Of a DNA stretch of 48,020 nucleotides, positions 7,670 through 15,758 are shown in pieces. Under the pieces are notes generated by a model. The model was given only the letters and a program-made list of their open reading frames with translations. It did no database searches and was not told where the DNA came from. Both the position numbers and the translations under genes were made by a program. The DNA is from CAYVZU01 sp964455935. Lineage in GTDB: Bacteria; Fibrobacterota; CAYVZU01. The DNA lies in assembly GCA_964455935.1 (NCBI GenBank), contig CAYVZU010000013.1:1-48020 (forward strand). The letters run 5' to 3'. Position 1 is the first letter of the stretch; the number at the start of each line of letters is the position of its first letter.

Positions 7670-8548
7670 ATGCATATCGGCTATGCCTGCATAAACCGGA
7701 GCTTGGACTGCACATCCAGCTCCACGTTCCGGCTTGCCTCATACTCCAAAAAGCGCCTGATCGAAACGGTGCGCAGCAATCTTGCATGCCTTGAACGAAT
7801 TCTCCGCTTCAATGTCGAACATGGTATCCTGTTCTTCCGCATTTCGTCGGAGCTGATTCCCTTTGCCTCGCATCCGGTCAATCGCATGGACTGGGCCGGG
7901 CTTTTTGGGCCGGAGCTTCATGCTCTTGGCCGGTTCATCCGCGGATACCGGATGCGAATGGGCATGCACCCGGACCAATTCGTGGTTCTGAATTCAAACC
8001 GGCCCGAGGTTGTCGAGAGCAGCGTGGCCGAGTTGGCCTATCATGCGAAGCTGCTGGATGCAATGGGCCTGCCGGCCCGGGCTAAGATTCAAATCCATCT
8101 GGGCGCGGCCTACGGAGACAAGAAAGGAGCTATGGCCGCGTTTGTCCGAACGTGGCGCACGCTTGACCGGGCAATCAAGCGCCGGCTTGTGATCGAGAAT
8201 GACGACCGCCTTTTCTCCGTTGGCGATTGTCTTTGGGTAAGCGGCCAAACAGGGATTCCAATTGTACTTGACACCTTTCACCATGAATGCCTCAACAACG
8301 GAGAAGGGCTTGGCGAAGCCATGGAGTCGGTGAGCCGAACCTGGAGGAAAATCGACGGCATTCCGATCGTGGACTACAGCTCGCAAAATCCGGATAAGAG
8401 GCCCGGCGCCCATGCCGACACCCTTGATCCAAAGCATTTCTTGAGAGTCATAAAGGATTTGGCGGGAGTTGATCTGGACCTGATGATCGAGATCAAGGAC
8501 AAGGAAGAAAGCGCCCTTAAAGCCCTCCGGATTCTTCAAGGCTCTTGA
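7670..8548 (+). CDS. uvsE: UV DNA damage endonuclease UvsE
   Basis: The 292-residue protein matches the UVDE family, a TIM-barrel metalloenzyme that nicks DNA 5' of UV photoproducts and starts excision repair independently of UvrABC. Diagnostic segments are the N-terminal HIGYACINRSL, RISSELIPFASHP, MGMHPDQFVVLNS, IQIHLGAAYGDKKGA, LVIENDDRLFS, IVLDTFHHECLN and DLMIEIKDKEESAL, which carry the conserved His, Glu and Asp metal ligands. I chose the ATG at 7670 because UVDE proteins begin just before GY-CIN; upstream in-frame starts add unfamiliar sequence and none has a clear Shine-Dalgarno. The 3' end overlaps the convergent Nudix gene by 32 bp. Confidence 0.93.
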   Translation: MHIGYACINRSLDCTSSSTFRLASYSKKRLIETVRSNLACLERILRFNVEHGILFFRISSELIPFASHPVNRMDWAGLFGPELHALGRFIRGYRMRMGMHPDQFVVLNSNRPEVVESSVAELAYHAKLLDAMGLPARAKIQIHLGAAYGDKKGAMAAFVRTWRTLDRAIKRRLVIENDDRLFSVGDCLWVSGQTGIPIVLDTFHHECLNNGEGLGEAMESVSRTWRKIDGIPIVDYSSQNPDKRPGAHADTLDPKHFLRVIKDLAGVDLDLMIEIKDKEESALKALRILQGS

Positions 8549-8906
8549 CGATTTCGAGGTCGGGCTCCAACAGGTCGTAGTTCCGCAAATCCGGCAGACT
8601 GACCCAGGAAATCGCATCGTGCTCCAAAGGCTGTATTGTCTCTGATTGGAGTTCTACCCGGTATGCATGCAGCTCGTATGGCCGCCCGCCAACGGCAAAG
8701 CGGGTTGTCGCGATAAACCTGCCGACCCGGAATTGCCCACGGAACTCCTCGCCTAATTCCCGGGCCAGACATTGAGCCGGTCTTTCCCCGGATTCGCATT
8801 TTCCCCCCGGAAATTCCCATTTGCCCGCATGCGCGCCAGAACCTCTGCGCGCGATGAGGACCTTTCCTTCGCGGACCAAAACGGCTGCCGTAACGATTGT
8901 TTTCAT
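8517..8906 (-). CDS. Nudix hydrolase, MutT-like
   Basis: The 129-residue protein begins MKTIVTAAVLVREGKVLIARRG and has a Nudix box, GKCESGERPAQCLARELGEE. The box keeps the G-x5-E-x7-REL-x-EE residues, but the glycine expected after the EE pair is Arg. The N-terminus and size fit MutT-type 8-oxo-dGTP or CTP pyrophosphohydrolases, which sanitise oxidised nucleotides. The start at 8906 overlaps the stop of the response-regulator gene as ATGA, with GGAG five bases upstream, indicating translational coupling. It converges on and overlaps uvsE, so two nucleic-acid-maintenance genes share 32 bp. Confidence 0.88.
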   Translation of the reverse strand: MKTIVTAAVLVREGKVLIARRGSGAHAGKWEFPGGKCESGERPAQCLARELGEEFRGQFRVGRFIATTRFAVGGRPYELHAYRVELQSETIQPLEHDAISWVSLPDLRNYDLLEPDLEIVKSLEESGGL

Positions 8907-9292
8907 TCTCCAGAAGAGCCTTTGCCGATGGGCTGTTGCAGCAGCCTGCATGTTTCGGCTACCAGTTTGGCGCCGTCATCCTTTGTGACAAAGCCGTCCG
9001 CGCCGGCTTTCATACTCGCGGATTCATAAGCCATTCTGTCATGGCCTGTGGCCATTAAAATCTTCAGTCCGGGATATCGCAATCGCAATTCCTTGGCAAG
9101 AGAAATCCCGTCCATTCCCGGCAGCGAAATATCAACAATCACGAGGTCGAGATTTGCAGTTGGAATCTTTGCGAGGGCTTCTTCGGCGGTCAAGGTCTGG
9201 AGCGCGATTTCGATATCCTTTATTTTGCGGAACATGCGGCCATAAATGAATTGCATGTCCTCGTGGTCTTCGACAATGCCAATCCGTTTCAT
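8903..9292 (-). CDS. Stand-alone response regulator receiver domain
   Basis: The 129-residue CheY-like protein has the acidic pair Glu8-Asp9 (IVEDHED), phospho-acceptor Asp54 (VIVDISLPGMDG), Thr82 (MATGHD) and Lys104 (FVTKDDG). There is no output domain, so signalling is by protein contact. No histidine kinase is encoded in the window. Its stop overlaps the start of the Nudix gene. The start at 9292 is set by the usual distance to the first beta strand; six extra codons upstream are possible. Confidence 0.88.
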   Translation of the reverse strand: MKRIGIVEDHEDMQFIYGRMFRKIKDIEIALQTLTAEEALAKIPTANLDLVIVDISLPGMDGISLAKELRLRYPGLKILMATGHDRMAYESASMKAGADGFVTKDDGAKLVAETCRLLQQPIGKGSSGE

Positions 9293-9493
9293 TGCCGCGG
9301 CGGCCCTCATGTGAAGTAGAATGTCGCCATTGCCTGGCTCTTGGAATCAATTCCTTTTTCGGCGAATGCAAAATGAATTAACGGCGAGGCAAGGGGCAAA
9401 GGTAATGCGAACCTTCCTTGTGAAAAAAACTCGCTGGGTTGGAAAGTCGGTGGGAATCGAACAATTCTGTATGACATTGCGGGGAGGGGCATG

Positions 9494-9528
9494 AAAAAAG
9501 CCCGCAAGTGCTTATGCTTGCAGGCTTT
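9494..9528 (-). terminator. Rho-independent terminator after tRNA-Glu
   Basis: On the minus strand GCCTGCAAG and CTTGCGGGC form a 9-bp stem (one G-T pair) with an 8-base loop, followed by a run of T. It lies directly downstream of the tRNA. Confidence 0.8.
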
Positions 9529-9534
9529 CGTATC

Positions 9535-9609
9535 TGGTAGCGCCTAGGGGACTCGAACCCCTGCCACTGCCGTGAGAGGGCAGCGTCCTAACCACTAGAC
9601 GAAGGCGCC
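9535..9609 (-). tRNA. tRNA-Glu (anticodon CTC)
   Basis: A full cloverleaf is seen on the minus strand. The acceptor stem GGCGCCT pairs with AGGCGCT (first pair G-U), the anticodon stem CTGCC/GGCAG encloses loop CTCTCAC with CTC at positions 34-36, and the T arm contains GGTTCGAGTCC. The 3' CCA is encoded. It reads GAG codons. A terminator follows and the STAS gene lies upstream, so it may be processed from that transcript or have its own promoter. Confidence 0.96.
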
Positions 9610-9674
9610 AATGCTCAACTGTTCTGATCGGCCCACTAAAAATACTTTTCCTCTGTGGTCCGATCAACCATGCA

Positions 9675-9977
9675 TCATTCACCCGGTTTCGTAAATTCGA
9701 TCCGGATAACCCTGTTAAGACCGGTGCTTTCGAGAATACGCACGACATCGCGCGACGGGTTGACGAAGAATATCTCAACCCCCATGTCATGCAGCACGAT
9801 GTAGTTGTAGGCCAGCACGCCCACGGATTCGCTATTTAAATACGGTTTCTCCGAAAGGTCGACGCCGATGCGCGCATAGCCTTGCTCTTTGAGGTTGAGC
9901 AGCTTGTCGTTGAAGGATTTCCGCGATAAATCCAGGATCTCGTCGACGATTTTAATGACAGTGCTTTGTCCGCCCAT
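9675..9977 (-). CDS. STAS-domain protein (anti-sigma-factor antagonist-like)
   Basis: The 100-residue protein is a single STAS domain. DLSEKPYLNSESVGVLAYNY corresponds to the SpoIIAA signature, with the Ser in NSES at the usual phosphorylation position. Such proteins are switched by an anti-sigma kinase (RsbW/SpoIIAB-like) and release a sigma factor or partner. No kinase, phosphatase or sigma gene is adjacent. GGGGAG precedes the ATG, and the gap to the DHH gene is 12 bp. Confidence 0.85.
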   Translation of the reverse strand: MGGQSTVIKIVDEILDLSRKSFNDKLLNLKEQGYARIGVDLSEKPYLNSESVGVLAYNYIVLHDMGVEIFFVNPSRDVVRILESTGLNRVIRIEFTKPGE

Positions 9978-9989
9978 GGAGGTCTCCCC

Positions 9990-10940
9990 TTATTGTTGAT
10001 TCCAGATTTCTACTATTCTTTGAAGCGTCAATGCAAGCTTTTTGGCGCGCTCGGGTTTGCTTTCGCAGGCCATGTGGCCGGCCGCGGCCCCGGGATGGCC
10101 GTCCCCGATGTTGAGCTTGCGCATGATCTCACCCAAGTTCTTGCGCGCCCGAACGGTTGCGCCGGCAAACCCAAGGGACATGGAAAATCCAAGATTGTTC
10201 GTCTTCTGTCCACGCTGGTATTGGCACCGGATTTCGAGCACGGCCATCGCGTTGGGAAAGAGCACAAACGAAAGCGCTTTATGAAAGTAGGGCGGCTTCT
10301 GCAGCTCGGTCAGATCCAGAAGGACAATTTGTTCCTGCGGATCCAGAAACCGGGCCGTTTTTCGAATAAACCCGATTTGCGCCTCTTCGGCGTCCCTCGC
10401 GGCCCGGGCGCGCTCCATCACAACCGGATCCCGGGCGACCACGCGGAAATCGTTTTGCGCCAGCCCAAGAGCGAGCCGGCGCAGGAATTGGGCGTCGCTT
10501 GTATCATAGCGGATGGCCAGATCCAAGCTTCGGGCCGCGGTCTCTTGTCGCCACTCCTCGACCGAGGCAAACTGGAACGAGTCGATCACATCCACCTGGG
10601 CCACGAACGGCTCCCATTCCTCGATTTCGAAATCCGGCAGGTAATACTCGTAGATGACGCGAAGACAGCTTGGCCTATCGGCAAGCCTGCCCGGAATCGA
10701 AGCCGGTTCGATTTTGCGTAGTTGAAGGTTTTCAGCGTTGGCCATATGGTGGTCGAACCAGAGGCCGCACTCGCGCGGATAGGGAAGATCGCAGACAATG
10801 GTCTGGGAATTGACCATAGCGGCATCCACCGCGGCCGGCCCCGTGAACTCAATCTGCTCAAGGCCATGGATGAATGAGCAAAGGGCCGCACTAGAGACTC
10901 CGTCCAAATCGAAGTGCGTGAGAATACGATTACACGGCAC
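9990..10940 (-). CDS. DHH-superfamily phosphoesterase-like protein
   Basis: The 316-residue protein has the DHH-family opening RILTHFDLDGVSSAAL, the metal motif FDHHMANAE after VCDLPYPRECGLW, and near its end GHPGAAAGHMAC, which resembles the DHHA1 GGH motif. Family members cleave phosphodiester or phosphoanhydride bonds (RecJ, NrnA, c-di-AMP phosphodiesterase, pyrophosphatase); which applies is not clear. I prefer the GTG at 10940, just after the HIT stop, because it leaves the usual short N-terminus; a GTG at 10985 would overlap the HIT gene by 34 bp. It is the fourth gene of the apparent minus-strand operon that starts at 13276. Confidence 0.83.
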   Translation of the reverse strand: MPCNRILTHFDLDGVSSAALCSFIHGLEQIEFTGPAAVDAAMVNSQTIVCDLPYPRECGLWFDHHMANAENLQLRKIEPASIPGRLADRPSCLRVIYEYYLPDFEIEEWEPFVAQVDVIDSFQFASVEEWRQETAARSLDLAIRYDTSDAQFLRRLALGLAQNDFRVVARDPVVMERARAARDAEEAQIGFIRKTARFLDPQEQIVLLDLTELQKPPYFHKALSFVLFPNAMAVLEIRCQYQRGQKTNNLGFSMSLGFAGATVRARKNLGEIMRKLNIGDGHPGAAAGHMACESKPERAKKLALTLQRIVEIWNQQ

Positions 10941-10951
10941 GGGTGACCGGA

Positions 10952-11455
10952 TTACAGAAATGCCTGGCGCAGACGGGAACAGCACTCGTCCAGGCTTTCG
11001 GAAATTACTTTCGTGTTAGCCAGAACAGGCATGAAATTCGTGTCTCCATTCCAGCGTGGGACAATGTGCATGTGCAGATGCTGATCGATCCCGGCGCCGG
11101 CCGACCGGCCCAGGTTCATGCCCACATTGAACCCGTCTGGACGCAATTCTTCTTTCAAAGCCAACAGCGACTTGTCGACGAGCTTGCACAAGTCCAGATG
11201 CTCATCCGTGGTCAGATCATGGAAGTTCGCGATATGCCGATAGGGCACCACCAGCAAGTGGCCGTTATTGTACGGAAACAAATTGATGACTACATAGCAG
11301 ACGCTCGAACGGAATACAATCTGGTTGCGGAGGTCATCGCTTTCCGCCGGCTTGGTGCAGAACACACAGCCTTCTTCCTTGCGGCCTATGGTATCGATAT
11401 AGCGCATGCGCCAGGGCGCCCAAAGGCGTTTGAGACCGCCATTTTCCGTGTTCAT
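10952..11455 (-). CDS. HIT-family hydrolase, AP4A phosphorylase-like
   Basis: The 167-residue protein has the HIT triad QHLHMHIVPRW. The N-terminal LWAPWRMRYI, the GCVFC pair and the run NLFPYNNGHLLVVPYRH are typical of diadenosine-tetraphosphate phosphorylase / ATP adenylyltransferase-type HIT proteins. It probably cleaves dinucleoside polyphosphates in the cytoplasm through a nucleotidyl-His intermediate. The start is at 11455, three bases after the uppP stop, so the genes are probably coupled. Confidence 0.92.
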   Translation of the reverse strand: MNTENGGLKRLWAPWRMRYIDTIGRKEEGCVFCTKPAESDDLRNQIVFRSSVCYVVINLFPYNNGHLLVVPYRHIANFHDLTTDEHLDLCKLVDKSLLALKEELRPDGFNVGMNLGRSAGAGIDQHLHMHIVPRWNGDTNFMPVLANTKVISESLDECCSRLRQAFL

Positions 11456-11457
11456 AC

Positions 11458-12258
11458 TTATCTCCAGAAGTGGATGATGCCGACGATGCCGATCAGCCAG
11501 CAGTAGAAAGCAAAATAGTGGAGCTTCCCATTGCGGACAAACCGCATCAGCAGAAGCAGGGCGACGATGCCCACGGCAAAAGCGGCGACAAATCCCGCCG
11601 CCAGGGAAGGAATCGAAAACGCAATGGGCGCGCCCGCCGAGTCTTTGAGTTGGAGCAGAAGAGCGCCAGCAATGGCCGGCAGCGAGACCAGAAACGAGTA
11701 TTCGCCGGCAACGCTTCGACTTATGCCCAGGAGAAGGGCAACGGCAATTGTAGAACCCGAGCGCGAGATTCCCGGAATAATGGCGATTCCCTGTACCGTG
11801 CCGATGGCCATGGCCTGCCAGATTGCCAGTCCGTCGCATGAGCCAGGCATTTTCCGAAACAGAGTGGAGATGAGCAGAAGGCCCGTTACGATCAGCATGA
11901 AACTGACGGTCAGCGGAGAGTCGAATAGTTTTTCCAGCGGTTCCTTGAACACGACTCCAATGACTCCGGTGGGAACCAGCCCGGCCAGAATCCACCCCGC
12001 CCATTTCCAGGATTCGGTTCGATGCGGCGAGGACCGGAAAAAGAAAAGTCCGCTTAGAATTCGGGCAATCTTGTCCCGGAATACGATGACTACCGCAAAC
12101 AGGGTGGCGACGTGGAGCAGGATATCGAAGAGCAGGTTCTCGCCGCCGGGCAGAAGGAAACTCTGAAAAATCACCAGGTGGCCCGACGAGCTGACCGGCA
12201 GGAACTCGGTGAGGCCCTGAACGATACCCAGTATGACGGAGGATAAGATCGAATCCAT
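11458..12258 (-). CDS. uppP: Undecaprenyl-diphosphatase
   Basis: The 266-residue integral membrane protein matches UppP/BacA. GLTEFLPVSSSGHLVI lies in the first re-entrant region and PGISRSGSTIAVALLLG in the second, together forming the pyrophosphatase site, with about eight hydrophobic helices around them. It recycles undecaprenyl diphosphate for peptidoglycan and polysaccharide export. I take the ATG at 12258; earlier starts at 12267 (ATG) and 12276 (TTG) are possible, and no strong Shine-Dalgarno marks any. A hairpin lies just upstream. Confidence 0.95.
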   Translation of the reverse strand: MDSILSSVILGIVQGLTEFLPVSSSGHLVIFQSFLLPGGENLLFDILLHVATLFAVVIVFRDKIARILSGLFFFRSSPHRTESWKWAGWILAGLVPTGVIGVVFKEPLEKLFDSPLTVSFMLIVTGLLLISTLFRKMPGSCDGLAIWQAMAIGTVQGIAIIPGISRSGSTIAVALLLGISRSVAGEYSFLVSLPAIAGALLLQLKDSAGAPIAFSIPSLAAGFVAAFAVGIVALLLLMRFVRNGKLHYFAFYCWLIGIVGIIHFWR

Positions 12259-12274
12259 GTCTGGCATAAAATAC

Positions 12275-12303
12275 AAAACGGAGCCTTGCGGAAGCCCCGT
12301 TTT
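12275..12303 (-). terminator. Hairpin between the barrel gene and uppP
   Basis: AAAACGG and CCGTTTT form a 7-bp stem, with the partial inner pairing GCTT/AAGGC, between the stop at 12326 and the uppP start. The following T stretch is weak, so it may be an attenuator or mRNA-stability hairpin. Confidence 0.45.
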
Positions 12304-12325
12304 GAAAATATCCGCGTGTGTTTTA

Positions 12326-13276
12326 TTAAAAAGCCAAAGCCGCGCCCAGCTGCATTGTCAAGCCGGTCGCGCTAAGGTCTACGCTGTCATCCAGTTTCCC
12401 GCCAATCGTGAACTTGAAATCGGAATATAGAGCTATCGGAATGATGGGCGGTTTCACCTGGGCTCCAGCCACGATGTGGAAGCCATAGTGCGGGGTCATG
12501 AGCTTCTTGAGAAAGTACTCTTGCAGTTTTGTCTGATTTGCAGGGCTGAAGAGCGATGTGGAAAGAGCCGCGACCGTAAATCCTCCAGCCGGGCCGCCTT
12601 CGATCGTCTCGGACAACGCGTCTTCAATCAGGCCGCCGCTGAGGACGGGGGTTGCGAAGATGATGGACGGCCCCGCTCCGGCATATAGTTTGAGGATGCC
12701 AACCAGGGGGGGCAGCTTGATCAGGGTCTTACGGATGGTTGCGTCGAACTGGAGCTTCGCAAACGGCGTGACACTGTCGCCAAAGAAATCAATGTTGGTT
12801 GCGAACGTATCATAGTTCACATCGACCCAGGTTTTAAAATCCGCAGGGCTTGCGCCGGCGAGGCTGGCCTTCTGCGTAATACCCGTGGGATAGCGCACCT
12901 GGCCTTTGTAGCTGAATGAATAGAAATTCCCCGCGATTTCGATGGCGTCAAGGACCGGAATAATATCGATATAGAATTTTCCGCCCAGGTTCATGGAGCT
13001 CGCCTTGAAATCGGTCCGATCAACGTAGATGGGGACGTTGCTGCCGGTGACGGAATCTTGAAACACAGCCGGAATGCCGGGAAGGCTTAGAGCCGCGGTG
13101 CTGAGTACGAGGCCGTCGATAACGGCCTGCTCGCCCACAGAATCCGGCGTGTCGTCTAGCTTTGTGGTGAGATCTAGCGCCCAGTTCCCGCCGATTCCTA
13201 CGATCGCGTATGAGGATGGGCTCCAGGCAAAAACAAGTACCAGCGCAAGCAGAACCGAGACGGCGGACACACGCAT
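12326..13276 (-). CDS. Secreted protein, probable outer-membrane beta-barrel
   Basis: The 316-residue protein has a Sec signal peptide (MRVSAVSVLLALVLVFAW, cleavage probably after SSYA). The mature part has alternating strands and glycine-rich turns (NLGGKFYIDIIP, YAGAGPSIIFATP, GFHIVAGAQVKPP) and ends with the aromatic LGAALAF typical of barrel C-termini. I do not recognise a named family. AGGAGG is placed ideally before the ATG. It is the first gene of the minus-strand run to uppP-HIT-DHH-STAS, although a hairpin separates it from uppP. Confidence 0.75.
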   Translation of the reverse strand: MRVSAVSVLLALVLVFAWSPSSYAIVGIGGNWALDLTTKLDDTPDSVGEQAVIDGLVLSTAALSLPGIPAVFQDSVTGSNVPIYVDRTDFKASSMNLGGKFYIDIIPVLDAIEIAGNFYSFSYKGQVRYPTGITQKASLAGASPADFKTWVDVNYDTFATNIDFFGDSVTPFAKLQFDATIRKTLIKLPPLVGILKLYAGAGPSIIFATPVLSGGLIEDALSETIEGGPAGGFTVAALSTSLFSPANQTKLQEYFLKKLMTPHYGFHIVAGAQVKPPIIPIALYSDFKFTIGGKLDDSVDLSATGLTMQLGAALAF

Positions 13277-13501
13277 AAGACCTCCTGTTGGGTTGAGGGC
13301 GAATATCCCAACAATATATCTCTCACGTGCTCATGCGGCAAATCCTTTGGCCAATCCGAGGGCGCGCGGACCTCCGCGGCCGTCCGCGTCTGGGGCATCC
13401 CGTCGAAATCGGTCCTTTGCTTCCGCCGCTCCTTCCCCGCAAAGCCCTGGTGAGTTTGAGTGAGAGCTTGGGCGAAAAAGACATTGCAGGAAAGAGGCCT
13501 G

Positions 13502-13531
13502 TTGACTCTTTAAAGGCGAATGTTATATTAT
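13502..13531 (+). promoter_or_regulatory. Sigma70-like promoter very close to the start codon
   Basis: TTGACT (13502-13507) is followed at 16 bp by TATATT, or at 18 bp by TATTAT. The start of transcription would fall at about 13536-13541, essentially on the ATG at 13541, so the mRNA may be leaderless. Confidence 0.5.
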
Positions 13532-13540
13532 ATGCAACAC

Positions 13541-14089
13541 ATGGAAAACCTTGCCCGCCTTGCGAAAGAACAGCGCGAGAAGCGAAAGTTGAGCCTCCGC
13601 GTGCTCGCCCGCCAATCCGGAGTTTCGGCCGCAATGATTTCGCGTATCGAACAGGGCCATGCTTCGCCTTCCTTTGAGACTCTGCGCAAGATCCTAAGCG
13701 TGTTCGGGCTTTCCTTCGCCGAGTTCTTCCAATTGGAGACAAGTTCGACCGGTTCGCCCATCATTCCAAAAAGCCGGATGAAAATCCAACGCGGCCTTGG
13801 CCACCACGTACAAATGACCGTGGTCAATTCCGGAGTCTCCGGAGAAATCCAGATGTTTCGTGAAGAGTACGGCCCCGGCGGCCATTCGGGCCCCGAACCG
13901 CTCCGCCACGAGTCGATCGAAATGGGACTGTGCATTCAGGGGCGGCTGGTATTGGAGCTGGCGGGAAAGAAATATGATATTGGGCAAGGGGATGGGTGGT
14001 GCTTTGATTCCCGTTTGCCGCACCGGTTCTTGCACGCGGGAAAAAAGAAAGCCGTACTGGTGTCGGCCAACACGCCGGCCGTGCTATAG
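13541..14089 (+). CDS. XRE-family HTH regulator with C-terminal cupin
   Basis: The 182-residue protein has an N-terminal Cro/C1 HTH (LSLRVLARQSGVSAAMISRI, then SPSFETLRKILSVFG) and a C-terminal cupin (about residues 100-175) with EMGLCIQGRLVLELAG, GDGWCFDSRLPHRF and a His-containing first motif. This SutR/PuuR-like layout senses a small molecule. ATGs at 13520 and 13532 are in frame, but the promoter-like sequence argues for 13541. It points toward the opine-dehydrogenase-like gene 233 bp downstream, a possible target. Confidence 0.88.
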   Translation: MENLARLAKEQREKRKLSLRVLARQSGVSAAMISRIEQGHASPSFETLRKILSVFGLSFAEFFQLETSSTGSPIIPKSRMKIQRGLGHHVQMTVVNSGVSGEIQMFREEYGPGGHSGPEPLRHESIEMGLCIQGRLVLELAGKKYDIGQGDGWCFDSRLPHRFLHAGKKKAVLVSANTPAVL

Positions 14090-14184
14090 AAAAGACAGGT
14101 TCAGGAGTTTTCGAAAGGACAAAACAGGGATCAAGACGGGGATCGACAGGAGAAGATGAGGGATGAATGTTCGGGTTGTGTGTG

Positions 14185-14255
14185 TCATTTCGAGCGAAGA
14201 AAGAAATCTTTTTTTCGAACGAAAAGATTTCTCTTCGAAGACTCGCTCGAAATGA
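14185..14255. repeat. Inverted repeat hairpin (TCATTTCGAGCGA)
   Basis: Perfect 13-bp arms TCATTTCGAGCGA (14185-14197) and TCGCTCGAAATGA (14243-14255) enclose a second pair AGAAATC/GATTTCT. A related degenerate sequence is at 23290-23354. This is a dispersed intergenic repeat type; no gene is seen in 14090-14322. Confidence 0.75.
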
Positions 14256-14322
14256 CTGTGGGGCGAATCCCGCCTAATCCTGTGATCCTGTCCGATTCGT
14301 TCCTTATTTTAAGGGGGGTTGC

Positions 14323-15417
14323 ATGAAACGAAAGATTGCGGTTCTGGGTGGTGGGCATGGGGCGCGGACGGTGGCCGCGGACATGGCATTGGCCGGTCAT
14401 GAGGTGCGGCTGTTCGAATTCGAACACTTTCGCGACAATGTCGCGGCCCTTTTCGAGACGCGCAAGATCACGATTGCCGGCAAGGCGCGCAACGGGACGG
14501 CGCAGCTCTGCATGGCCACGCACGACTTGAAGCAAGCCGTGTCCGGTGCCGAATTGATTCTCGTCATCGTGCCCTCCCTGTACCACCGGGTTTATGGCGA
14601 GGCCCTTGCGCCGGTTCTGCGCGACGGCCACAACGTGGTGCTGATCCCGGGGACCATGGGCAGCCTGGAGTTTGTAAACGCGGTCAGGAAAAGGGGATGC
14701 AAGGCCGAGATCACCGTGTCCGAGCTTGACACGCTGCCCTATGCCACCCGCATGACCGGACCCAATAGCGTCAACGTATATCATGCGCTGCCGGTTTTTG
14801 GCATTGGCGTATTTCCCTCAATCCGCAAGGCCAAAGTCCTCACGATGATGCGCGACCTCTATCCCGGCATTTCCGCCTTCCGTGACATATTGGACGCCGG
14901 GCTTTCCAACTGCAACCCGGTGATCCATCCATTGGGCGTTCTGATGAACGCCGGCCGTATCGAGTATTCGCGCGGCGAATTCTGGTATTATGAGGAAGGA
15001 ATCACGCCGTCCACTGCAAAGGCCATGGAAGCTCTCGACCGTGAGAGAATCTCGATTGGCAGGAAGCTGGGGCTCACACTCCCCGGTCAGCCCGAGGCGC
15101 TTAACTCGGTGGGTTACGGTCCCAAGGGCGATCTTTGGGAAACACTGAAAGCCAGCAAGGGATTAACACCCATAAAGGGTCCCACCTCTCTTTCAAATCG
15201 CTACGTGACCGAGGACATTCCCATCGGTTTGGTCTGCTGGTCGCAGTTGGGCGACGCGCTGGGCGTGCCCACTCCCCTGATGAAAGCGACCATCGAGATC
15301 GGCATCGCGATCTCCGGCGTCAACTACTGGAAAACGGGGCGCACCTTGGAGCGATGCGGAATCAAGGGAATGTCGGCGCAGAAGCTGCGTAATTACGTGC
15401 AGACAGGCCGCAAATAG
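14323..15417 (+). CDS. NAD/NADP octopine/nopaline (opine) dehydrogenase family protein
   Basis: The 364-residue protein has an N-terminal Rossmann domain (AVLGGGHGARTVAADMALAG) and the opine-dehydrogenase C-terminal domain. The HPLGVLMNAGRIEY segment carries the conserved His and Asn of the active site. Opine dehydrogenases join an amino acid and a keto acid reductively; related enzymes act on other hydroxy or amino acids, so the exact reaction is open. AAGGGGGG precedes the ATG. It is monocistronic, with a hairpin repeat before it and a palindromic element after it. Confidence 0.88.
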   Translation: MKRKIAVLGGGHGARTVAADMALAGHEVRLFEFEHFRDNVAALFETRKITIAGKARNGTAQLCMATHDLKQAVSGAELILVIVPSLYHRVYGEALAPVLRDGHNVVLIPGTMGSLEFVNAVRKRGCKAEITVSELDTLPYATRMTGPNSVNVYHALPVFGIGVFPSIRKAKVLTMMRDLYPGISAFRDILDAGLSNCNPVIHPLGVLMNAGRIEYSRGEFWYYEEGITPSTAKAMEALDRERISIGRKLGLTLPGQPEALNSVGYGPKGDLWETLKASKGLTPIKGPTSLSNRYVTEDIPIGLVCWSQLGDALGVPTPLMKATIEIGIAISGVNYWKTGRTLERCGIKGMSAQKLRNYVQTGRK

Positions 15418-15450
15418 CGCTTCGCCTCAGGGCGGAACGGGTCATTTTGC

Positions 15451-15569
15451 GAAACCGCTCAGGTCCCCTCACCCTCCCCCCCCTCCTTCGGAGGGGCGAG
15501 GGATCCTTTTCCTCTCCCTTCGATGAGAGAGGACTAAGGTGAGGGTGGCGGAAGAGCTGAGTAGTTGCC
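15451..15569. repeat. Palindromic CCCTCACC/GGTGAGGG element with shared termini
   Basis: The left end GAAACCGCTCAGGTCC (15451-15466) differs at two positions from the left end of the element at 62. The right end GCTGAGTAGTTGC (15556-15568) matches the complementary end motif. Inside are CCCTCACCCTCC and GGTGAGGGTGG arms and a CTCTCCCTTCGATGAGAGAG hairpin, close to the repeat at 23120-23240. Nothing gene-like is seen in 15418-15758. Confidence 0.7.
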
Positions 15570-15758
15570 ATTCTGCAATGCTATGCGCGGCCTGGGCTCT
15601 AATCCCGCGCAGGGGATTGCCCCGGTTTCATTCCCCGCAAGCATTTGCCGGGCCAGCCAGCCAGACCATTGGAGCGACGGATCGCTTTTTACGCAGCGAT
15701 TGAGAAGCGCGGCCGAACGCGCATGCTTTCGGCGCGCCGCATGGAGGCGCCCGGCCAG

